A DNA stretch of 64,000 nucleotides from Hydra vulgaris (taxonomy: Eukaryota > Cnidaria > Hydrozoa > Anthoathecata > Hydridae): positions 40,043,501 through 40,107,500 of the forward strand of contig NC_088921.1 in the NCBI RefSeq assembly GCF_038396675.1. Direction: 5' to 3'. Below the pieces are notes generated by a model that searched no databases, was not told the origin of the DNA, and saw only the letters and a list, made by a program, of their open reading frames with translations. Positions 38,704 to 64,000 of this stretch are shown in pieces. Position 1 is the first letter of the stretch. Every line of letters starts with the position of its first letter. A program made the translations under genes and the position numbers.

Positions 38704-39824
38704 GTTGTTTAAAAATCTAAATTTTAAAAACTTGCTTGATACGGTCGGCTAAAATCCATTAGCAACAACGCTTAAGTATATCTTTTAAGTAAAACGTTAA
38801 AATATCGTTGCCAAAAATTATACCGTTATCCTATTTAATTGTTATACTAATTTTGTAGTTTTTTCAAAATATTCGTTTTGAAAATTAGAGTTGTGGTTCT
38901 GGACCATTGTGTCTCGAGACTTTTATGTGCCGGTATACTTTAAGAGAGTTATTGAAAGTGCATAAATAATTTATATACGATATAAATTAGTACTTTTTAA
39001 ATAATATTTTTAAAAACTGAAAAGTACTTTATTATATTATAAGTGCTGGTCGGTAACCCCCCTAGATTTTTGGCGGCTCAAAATAAGAGTCTTATTTATC
39101 TAAATAATATAAACAAAAATCTCCACAAAGCGGCAAAAACATTTGAAAAGAAAAAGACAGTTAAAAGAAAATCTAACGTCCGAGACTTTTTCGGGCAAAG
39201 AATACCTGATTCGTCGCGGTATTCGTTATGATCTTTTATCAAACAAAAGTATATGATTGTAAGTTAACTTCATTTACGTTCATGAGATATTCTTCATTTT
39301 TCTTCTAAAGGGAAATTTTATTCAAATATTAAACTAGGGCGTATTTTTTATATACAATTCTTAGCCAAGTCGGCTATTGTTTAACAGTTTTACGCCTAGA
39401 ATTACCAATTGCTTTATTTATAAACATAAAAACAACCACACTCCTAATATTGTTAAACAATACTTAACAATTCGTTATTATATCTATTATATATTGCTAT
39501 TAGATCTATATTATACAATAGCAACTTGTTATCATATCATAATATTTTATTAAAAAATTGAAAAAAATAAAAATAAAAAGCAATCAATATGAATCTTTTA
39601 TAATAAAAGATACATTTTTAAAAGTTATATTTATTTATACTTTGATTGTTTATTTATAATAAACTTTATTAACCCATCATAATTTGGCATTCAAATGATT
39701 AAGTTTTCTAAATCATTTGAAATGCAGGAAAATGGTATACTTTAATGATTCTCCCAATCATTTCTATTTTAGTAATTTTAGTTATAATTCCTGATTTTAA
39801 GGGTGTGTATATACATATATACAT
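38704..39824. other. AT-rich interval, one unassigned short open frame
   Basis: An open stretch at about 39043-39231 (+) reads KTVKRKSNVRDFFGQRIPDS near its end but has no splice sites or family that I can recognise. The rest is AT-rich with small palindromes such as AACTTGTT/AACAATTCG near 39450-39530. Confidence 0.35.
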
Positions 39825-40171
<347 letters not shown>

Positions 40172-40328
40172 ATTTGATATGTTTAAAACAAAATATTAAT
40201 TTTACAAAAAATAAGAATAATTTTTCAAACAAAGTTACACTTTCCAAATTAAAATCTAATATATTCTGTAGAGTATAATCGATAGTATAATATAAATAAA
40301 AGAAAATTACTGAAATATGCAAAATAAA

Positions 40329-42000
40329 TAAAAAATACAACAGTTGATTATAGTTAATTGAGCCATCATTGATCATGAGAATACCAATGATAGCGATACA
40401 AAGACTTGTCAACTCTTTTTCTTCTTTAGACCATTCATGCTGTATTCTGACAAAACAGTGTCTGTTGTCAGTCTACATATGGATGGTTAAGTGCCAAACT
40501 TGCTTATGCAACAAAGTTAAAAAAAATTAATTTATGTTAAAAAAAGATTTATGCAGTTTTTTTGCTAACACCAATATACTATAATTTAAAAGAATTCCGC
40601 ATTATGTATTGTTTATAAAGCTGTAAGTGATTGTCTTTGCATAGCTGTTGGTCTATGTAAGATGTCCTGAACAAAATAAGAATGTTAAAAAAAATATATA
40701 AAAGTTAAATAGTAAAACATTTTAATATAAAATTAAAACGAAGGTAATTAAATTTGTTTAAAATTGTGCAAGCAAATAAAGGAAGATAACCACACAAGTA
40801 TAAACTCACAGTTAAGAAATAAAAATTACATGTATAATTTTACTAACACTAAATTATTATTGAAGTGTAAATAAATGTGTGTATGTTTTAAAATTATAGG
40901 TTATATATGTAAACATATTGTTTTATTTTGTTGTTGAGCAACAGGAGTGCTATGAACCTCACCACCCATCTCCACCTACTTCCCCTGAAAAGAAAAGAAA
41001 AAGAAATACATGTCTGAATTTACTATAGGGATTTGATTTAAGTAAATGACCCATAAAGCAGATTTTAAATGTAATTATAACAAATAAAGAATAAAAGTTA
41101 TTAAAAAATATTTAAAGCAAAACTGTATAAAACTATTTTACAAACAAGATTTCATAAAAATAAAAAAGATGTCATTAAAATATTTGTTTTAACAACTTTT
41201 AAACAAAACTTTTATAATGAGTTTCGATGCCTTAAAAAAATGAAAAAACATCATTTTCCAGTAAAATATTGATTTTTTAAAGACATTATAGTTCAATAAC
41301 TAGCATAAGTTTGTATTGATATTGTTTTAACCAGTTATTCTGACAAGATCTTTAGATCAAATATTACATCATTTTGAAAACATGGGGACAATTAAATATA
41401 CATATAAAATTATTACTAAAAAAAAGATAATCAGCTTGTTTGTCAATTATATTTTGGTAAGAGCAATTTATAGATTTATTCAACACAACCAAAATAAAAA
41501 TTTACTTCCCAAAGGCTGTGGAAACTACTATAGTTAAAGAGGCCAGTCATTTTTTTTTCTTTTGAATTGATGTTACAATCCTTTTTCATCAAAAGCTTGT
41601 TCATTTATATGTATGATGCTTTTTTTTTACCTTCTAAATTTAAATAAGATTTTAATGTAGTTTCATAAAGTTTTTAGATAAAATAAAAAATATAATATAT
41701 TTTTGAAAATAATATTTAAAAAAATTGAAGTACATGTTTGTATTATTTTTTATTTATTCTTAAATTATAAGAATACCAATAAATGCTTTGCAGGAACAAT
41801 GGCAAACAACTGCAAGTATCTCCAATATTTTGAAAAAGAAATTTTTAATTTTTTGATTAGAATTTGTATTTTTAATCATAATATGTTCAGACACCTCTGA
41901 GACAAAGTTAGGTACCTTTGTCTTGGGTGGAGTGGTGGTGGTGGATTTCTTCCCCTTGATCATTTGCATTTATAATATTTTGCATAACTAAATGAAAATC
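40329..42000 (-). other. Possible minus-strand gene, exons uncertain
   Basis: Three less AT-rich patches look exon-like on the reverse strand. (a) 41968-41900 reads MIKGKKSTTTTPPKTK and continues VPNFVSE, with GT candidates at either place. (b) 40985-40930 follows a very good acceptor (TTTCTTTTTCTTTTCTTTTCAG) and holds AATAAA further on. (c) 40470-40350 reads TDNRHCFVRIQHEWSKEEKE and then a hydrophobic stretch. Joining (a) to (b) in phase gives an early stop, so no consistent model could be built. The patches may be unrelated. Confidence 0.2.
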
Positions 42001-58518
<16,518 letters not shown>

Positions 58519-59111
58519 GTAAGAGAAAAAGTTTTTATTCCCTTTCTATTTAAAAAAATTGTATGTTAAAATCAATTTTTATTTTTTAGCTCTATGTATG
58601 TATGTATGTATGTATATATGGCGACGTATCCAGGCTGGTTTTTATACTGGTATACCGGTATGGGCCCCTAAATTTTTGCCCAAACTCAAATTAAACCTTT
58701 CCAGCCCGACGGGACATATATGTCCCGGTTCATTTAAAACTATATAGAGGTTCAGCTTTTGTTTATATCTGTATACAAATTAATCAAAACATTTGTCACC
58801 TAGTTATGCAACACTTCCAATTAACTTTTTGTCACGGTTTCTTTCGCGTGTATTCGGGTTTTTTGAGTTTATTTTTTTAATTCATAAAACAGTGACAATT
58901 AATATATGTTACTTAGATTTAGTAAGCTACATTATAATATGTAGTTCTGTAAAGGATCTATACCTTTGAAACTTATTTTGTATATTATTTAATCTTAGTA
59001 GAATAAAAAAAATACTTTATATCTGCATTATCGTTCTTGTATTGTTTTTTTGAAGTCTTTTTTGTATGAAATGTTTATTTGTTGCAATCTTTTAGTAAAA
59101 AAAAGTAAAAA

Positions 59112-60785
59112 ATGAGTCAAAAAAGATATTACTCTGCTGCTGAAGTTGGAATTATTATTTTAGAAGATATTCCAATTGAAAATTACAGTGATCTGGAATC
59201 ATCAGATACAGAGGATGAAGATTTTGTATTAGTAGACCGAATTCAAGCTGAGCAAGATGACAGAGAGAAATAAATTAATGATTAACCATTGTATAAATTA
59301 ATGATTAGTAACGATAAGTAAAAATAATTTTGAATCATTTGTTCATGTACAGGTCCTGTAAATGTTTATTTTGATGAATGCGAAAACCCAGTAGATTATT
59401 TTTTGAAATACTTTGACGATGAAATTATGGAATCTATTACTTATCAGAGTAACTTGTATATACATCAGTTGCAGAAAAAAGTTCCAGTGCTAACAAAAAA
59501 CGATTTGTATGCTTTCATTGGAATCAATATGGTAATGGGGTATCATAAGCTTCCTTCCTGGAGAAACTACTGGAGTAATGAAACCGATTTGACAGTGCCA
59601 TTTGTTTCAGATATCATTCCACAAAATAGGTTTATTCAAATACTTTCAAATATACATTTAAACAACAACATTGCAATACTGCTGACAATAAAAATAAATT
59701 ATATAAGTTACGTCCATTGATAGACAGTTTGAATAACAACTTTACCAAATTATACAATGTATCGCGTTTTCTTAGTATTGATGAGAGCATAATGCTTTTT
59801 AAGGGTTGTAGCTCTTTAAAACAATATAATCCTAACAAACCAATTAAAAGGGGATACAAGCTTTGGTCGATGGCTGATATGGATGGATACCTTTTTAAAT
59901 TTGAAATATATCAGGGAAAAAACAATAAATTTATTGATCATACAATTCCAAAGTATTTTGGATTAGGTGATAATGTTGTTTATCAAATGATGAAATCTTT
60001 ACAAGGAAAATATCATGAAGTTTACATTGACAACTACTTCATGTCTGTTCCTCTCATGGAGTATTTATTCTCATATATTGTGTTGTGGAACTTTGGATAT
60101 CGATAGAAAGTGCCTAAAAATTTATGTAAAGATAAAGATTTAAAGAGGGGAGGCTTTGATTACAGAGTTTCTACAGATAACATTTTAGTTTATAAATGGA
60201 TGGATAATAGACCAATGCATGTCATATCTAACTTTTCATGGCAACAGAGATCAAATGAAAAAATAAAGATGGCAGTATTGTGATGATCTCAGGCAGTAAA
60301 AGACTATAGCACTTATATGGGGGTGTTGACAAAGCTGATATGCTTTGTTCTCTTTATGGCACATCCAGGAAATCTCTAAAGTGGTGGCACCACATTCTTT
60401 TTGATCTAATTGATAGGACTGTTTGCAATGCTAATGTTGTCTACAAGAAATTGAAAGATAATATCAGTTTTCTCAATTTTCGAAGATTAGTGACACAATC
60501 ATTAGTAACAATAGGTAAAGCACCAAAAATTTGGCGATTAATTTCATCAAGTCAATCATGCGAGTTGTCTACTAACAAAAAAAGAAAATCAAATTTTTCT
60601 ATTCTGGTATCAATTCGGAAGAAAAATCTAGGCATCCATTTGCCAGAGCATAGTTCATGTCGAGGAATGTGCGAAGTATGCTTCAAAAATAAAAGTGAAG
60701 CACAACCTTTCATCGAGTGCAGCACATGCAAAGTTTATTTATGCATAAATGTTAAAAGAAATTGTTTTAGAGTGTATCATATGTA
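59112..60785 (+). pseudogene. piggyBac transposase, broken
   Basis: An acidic N-terminus (MSQKRYYSAAEVGIIILEDI, then SDLESSDTEDEDF) stops at 59271. After a possible intron the core resumes with ENPVDYFLKYFDDEI, LYAFIGINMVMGYHKLPSW, then FVSDIIPQNRFIQILSNIH. A frameshift is near 59680-59700. The three catalytic Asp residues are recognisable in FLSIDESIMLFKG, VYIDNYFMSVP and GGVDKADML. Further damage includes TAG at about 60104, stops near 60282 and a frame change before GGVDKAD. The C-terminus has the Cys-rich finger (CRGMCEVCFKNKSEA, then ECSTCKVYLC) typical of the family. The length, about 550 residues across lesions, fits piggyBac. Confidence 0.9.
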
Positions 60786-60831
60786 ATATACAAAGTTATT
60801 TGGTTTATATAGAAATATTTCTTTTATAATT

Positions 60832-60911
60832 ATTTTACCAGGGCTAAGTAATTCTACATTTCCCTAAATGGGAATGTAGAATTACTTAGCCCTGGTAAAA
60901 TAATTATAAAA
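60832..60911. repeat. Near-perfect hairpin, about 42-bp arms
   Basis: TTATAATTATTTTACCAGGG and CTAAGTAATTCTACAT on the left are inverted on the right with one base inserted, around CCCTAAATGGG. It sits just after the piggyBac coding region. Confidence 0.88.
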
Positions 60912-61055
60912 TAAATTTTCACCAAAAAAGAACCCATTTAATATCACCCTTACACCCAACACCACCACTCACCTAATCTTACTTAGCCACCCAGTTCTAC
61001 TCTCCCCTAACCAGACAGTCTACCTAAATGCAGCTCATGTGAAAATGTAATATGC

Positions 61056-61056
<1 letters not shown>

Positions 61057-61121
<65 letters not shown>
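61057..61121. repeat. (TA)n array
   Basis: About 65 bp of TA with one TT interruption, inside the piggyBac 3' part. Confidence 0.97.
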
Positions 61122-61126
<5 letters not shown>

Positions 61127-61306
61127 ATATTTTACTTCTTTTTTGCCTGTCGGGACATATCTGTCCCGTTATAGTTTCCATGGCAACTAAAACGAGGGCC
61201 AAAGAAAAATTTATAATTTTATGCTAACAGTGCCTATAGTATATAAAATCTTAAGAAGACCTTTAAAATGCAGATAATTGTCATATGTTGGGCCTGAAAG
61301 GGTTAA

Positions 61307-62880
61307 AACAATTTTGTATTAGCATTAAGTTTGTGAAAAAAAAATTAATTAAAAAAATTCTTTATTACTTATTGTGATGCGATTTTGTAATATTAAAATT
61401 TATTGTCATAATTACAAATTGTTTTTAATGTCGTTTAGAAAAAGCAACATTTGCAAATGACTTTTAAAGCAGATTATAAATGTATTTTAAGTCAATCAGA
61501 ATGCTTAATTCGAATTCATGCGGATGAGATATGGAATATGTTACTATTGGATTAAAATGTAAAATGCACGTTTTGATTGGATTAAAATAAGAAATGCTTA
61601 GCATTTTATATTTTTATAATTCCTTTCATAAAAATATCAATAACTTAATTTTCTAACATATCAATTACTTGTTCCTGATAATATACTATTTTTGCTTTTA
61701 CTGGCTGATATTTTTACAATCGCGAAACCTAGTCTATTCAAAGATAAACTTAAAGTTAGACCTTTTAAAAATTGAGCTTAATGATATAGCCAATGGTAAA
61801 AGTCCATTATTTAACACTCATTCAAATAAATTTGTCAATATATCTAAAGAGCGTCAAGGACTAGCACGTCGATTAAGAAAAAATAATTTGTTTGTATTGA
61901 TGCAGTGTTAATATAATGAGTTTAGAATTTATTCTGTTAGAACAAGAGTTTCATTTTTAGCTAAATGAAATGGAAAGAAGAAATAAAGCTTTATTGGTTT
62001 AAATAAGCAAAATTTCAGGTTAAAAAAATAAAATTTAATTAACAAACATAATTTATTAATAGATATGCTTGACAATAAAGTTTACAGTCAATCATGTAAA
62101 ACCTCACCTCTAATTCTGTTTTCTATACACCTATATATCTGTGGTTCTTAACTTTTTTGCAGTCACAGACCATTCTCAAAATTTTAGCCATCTGATGGAC
62201 CCTTTTCAACATTTTAACAATCTGATGAACTCTTTTCAAAGTTTTTATATGGAAGATGAACTTAATTGTAAATGTAAATGGAAAGAAAAAAAAGGCATGG
62301 AAAAAAAACACCTTTATTTATTAGTATCAAGTAAAGTTTAGCATATGACAGTTTTTTAATAAGATGGCTGCTGGTGTTTCTTGTCAATTAGCACACTAAC
62401 TTGAAGAATTCTCTTAGACAATGTATAAGGCATATACTCTTTTATGTTGGGTTATAATTTTTAGTTTTTATTGAGACTAAAGCTGAGAACTCTGGCTCAC
62501 ATAGTAGCAAACAGAATCAATATGGAGGTTGCTTGTTTAAAAAGGGTAAACTTTTAGTTCGATCGCCTAAGCTTTCTTTCTTTGAGCACACAAGTTCTAC
62601 TGTCTAGTAAACAAGGCACCACACATAAGTTCTACTATGTCTAGTTAACAAAGCTTCAGGAGAGTTTCTGCAAAAGTGTGAGGCTTTTTTTTGGACAATG
62701 CAACTTTGTATGATACTTCTAAACACGGTTTTTGTTTTGGAGCAAAATCTAGCTTGGCTAAAGTTCTGGCTCTCTTAAATCATTAGCATTTTTCCTAGGT
62801 AGACAGATTTAAGATAATATGACAATTTTGCTAACTGAAAACTGCCATTAGCAAGCATTTTATTGCATTTTATTTTAGTT
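61307..62880. other. AT-rich interval with an unassigned open stretch
   Basis: An open frame at about 61720-61911 (+) reads LKIELNDIANGKSPLFNTHS, then NISKERQGLARRLRKN. No acceptor, donor or family is clear, and it does not match the next part of a RasGEF domain. The remainder has no supported feature except the possible hAT end listed separately. Confidence 0.35.
62139..62215 (+). mobile_element. Possible hAT element end
   Basis: CTGTGGTTCTTAACTTTTTT, then CAGTCACAGACCATT and GATGGACCC, resembles the widespread CAGTGGTTCTTAACC-type ends of hAT elements. No partner end or target duplication was found within the next kilobase. Confidence 0.4.
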
Positions 62881-62893
62881 CCACTTCTGCAAG

Positions 62894-63878
62894 TCAACAT
62901 GGCATCATTTCAACTAATTTCTTTGTCGTATCTGAGTCGATATCAGCCCAAGCTTCTTGGAGCATGATTTTTAAATCTTCTTTTCTTTTTAGACATCGTG
63001 TGCCACATTTTTTATCCAGAATAGCCCAGAGATGTTCAGTTGGATTGAGATCTGGACTTTGCGCAGGCCATTCAAGTAACTCAATTTGCTTTTGGATAAA
63101 AAACTCTTTTGCTTTCTTTGATGTATGTTTAGGGTCATTTTCTTGTTGAAAGATAAAAGGTTTTCCTAATCGCAGTTTTTTAGTTGAAGCCAGAAGATTT
63201 TTTATTGAGAATGTTAACATAAACCTCAGAGTCCATAATTCCATCAATAAACTCCAGTTTTCCTGTTCCGTTCCAAGCCATTGATCCCCATACCATAACA
63301 TTGCCTCCACTAAATTTTACTGTGTCTCGAATACAACTGAGTGTGAATGCTTCCCCTTTTTTTCTCCATACTTTTTGAGCTCCATCGGACTTCACAAGAT
63401 TAAATTTTGACTCGTCCGTCCACAAAACTTTCCTCCAGAATGATACTTGCATATTTACATATTTTTTAGCAAATGCAAGTCTTCGTTTTCGATCGATTTT
63501 TGAAAGGAATGGTTTCTTGTGTGGAACTCTTGCTTTGGATACACTTTCTTTCAATCGATTTCGAATAGTACATGAGCTCACTTTTAACCCAAAATCTTTC
63601 TCAAGGAGGCTTGACACTTTTGGTGCTGAGAAAAAGCGGTTTTTTTGCACCATCTTGACAATTTGTCGATCTATTCTTGATGTTGTTTTACGCTTTGCTC
63701 CGAATCTGGGCTGATTTTGCACATATCCAAACATATTATACTTTTTAATCAGATCGCTGATGGTTCCTAATGCCATTCCAGTCGCTTTATTTATCGACCT
63801 AAATGTTTTACCTTGCTTGAACAAGTCAATAACCAAATTGCGTTGAGCTTGGGACCATTCCTTGATTTTAACTCCCAT
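62894..63878 (-). pseudogene. Tc1-like transposase, frameshifted, catalytic Asp changed
   Basis: The start MGVKIKEWSQAQRNLVIDLF is chosen because Tc1 proteins begin with this region; an upstream Met adds 17 residues. A paired-type DNA-binding region follows (TFRSINKATGMALGTISDLI, SRIDRQIVKMVQKNRFFS, VSSCTIRNRLKE). The first Asp is in FWRKVLWTDESKFNL, then GGNVMVWGSMAWNGTGKLEF. A frameshift near 63185-63200 (after VYVNILNK) is followed by FIFQQENDPKHTSKKAKEFF, in which the usual FQQDN has Glu instead of the second catalytic Asp. SPDLNPTEHLWAIL holds the third acidic residue. A stop at 62894 truncates the usual C-terminal end. It has no intron at the site used by the other two Tc elements. Its 5' end runs to or past the window edge. 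Confidence 0.88.
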
Positions 63879-64000
63879 ACTTGATGATATCAATGGTAAA
63901 TCAAATGAATTTAAAAAAATATCAGTCAATTATTAAAAATTACTCGTAAAACAACAATATTTCTAAAACCATTGGTTTAAAAACTTTTTTTAATAATCAA

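Larger units (their letters stand above)
58695..61302 (+). mobile_element. piggyBac-type transposon, 2608 bp, TTAA duplication
   Basis: TTAA lies at 58691-58694 and 61303-61306. The ends read ACCTTTCCAGCCCGACGGG and, inverted, CCCTTTCAGGCCCAAC, the piggyBac pattern. The palindrome GGGACATATATGTCCC sits about 22 bp inside the left end, and GGGACATATCTGTCCC about 150 bp inside the right end. It carries a broken piggyBac transposase and, near its 3' side, a hairpin insertion (60832-60911) and a TA array (61057-61121). It is downstream of Ral GEF exon 4, so probably in that gene's next intron. Confidence 0.9.

Noticed and set aside
61669-61911. Candidate next exon of the Ral GEF gene
   Set aside because: The translated sequence does not match the RasGEF segment expected after LPLFQKIGPE, and no acceptor in phase 0 precedes it.

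Overview
The window looks like nuclear DNA of a cnidarian, most probably a Hydra of the vulgaris group. Three things point there: it is very AT-rich, it is crowded with long (TA)n arrays, and it carries many decayed CR1-like non-LTR retrotransposons, hAT, Tc1/mariner, Tigger and piggyBac elements alongside a few intron-containing metazoan genes. The species call is an inference from composition and repeat content, not from a marker gene.

Three host genes are supported. (1) An adenylate kinase gene on + (coding exons 5416-6924) shows the last five exons of an AK1/AK5-like enzyme. Its first visible exon carries what looks like the end of a preceding adenylate kinase domain, so the full protein may have two domains. 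(2) Tail-to-tail with it lies a two-exon gene on - (8062-7474) for a 167-residue secreted acidic protein of unknown function. (3) A large + strand gene (46169 to at least 58518) has four phase-0 exons that lead into the RasGEF catalytic domain of a RALGPS-type Ral guanine-nucleotide exchange factor. Its introns hold several transposons, and one intron appears to be GC-AG. A possible fourth gene on - around 40.3-42.0 kb is only hinted at by base composition and splice-like sites.

The rest is mobile DNA, often nested. 1.6-2.0 kb: a hAT MITE with perfect 8-bp target duplication inside another inverted-repeat element. 3.1-4.8 kb: a CR1 fragment on -. 9.0-9.6 kb and 21.6-22.3 kb: copies of a foldback element. 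12.1-15.2 kb: a hAT-type element interrupted by a CR1 whose PWMT-coding motif has expanded into a 17-copy 18-bp minisatellite. 15.9-18.1 kb: a complete but broken Tigger/pogo element. 20.3-24.1 kb: ACGTTG-rich inverted-repeat ends, a 78-bp perfect palindrome, minisatellites and duplicated TA arrays. 24.9-26.2 kb: a mariner with an uninterrupted transposase. 26.2 and 38.2 kb: tRNA-derived SINEs. 28.3-30.9 kb: a LINE cut off by a TA array. 32.5-33.1 kb: a second hAT MITE. 37.4-38.1 kb: a LINE split by a TA-flanked MITE. 46.8-47.9 kb: a Tc3-like element. 50.8 kb: a hAT transposase end. 56.4-58.2 kb: a Tc1-like element. 58.7-61.3 kb: a piggyBac. 62.9-63.9 kb: another Tc1-like copy.

The only transposase that reads uninterrupted is the mariner; the others carry stops, frameshifts or missing ends. 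I found no rRNA, functional tRNA gene or CRISPR array, and no clear new biological system. The most unusual signals are the coding-derived minisatellite in the CR1, the roughly 45-bp sequence that repeatedly accompanies TA arrays, and the introns at the same place in two different Tc1/mariner-family transposases.
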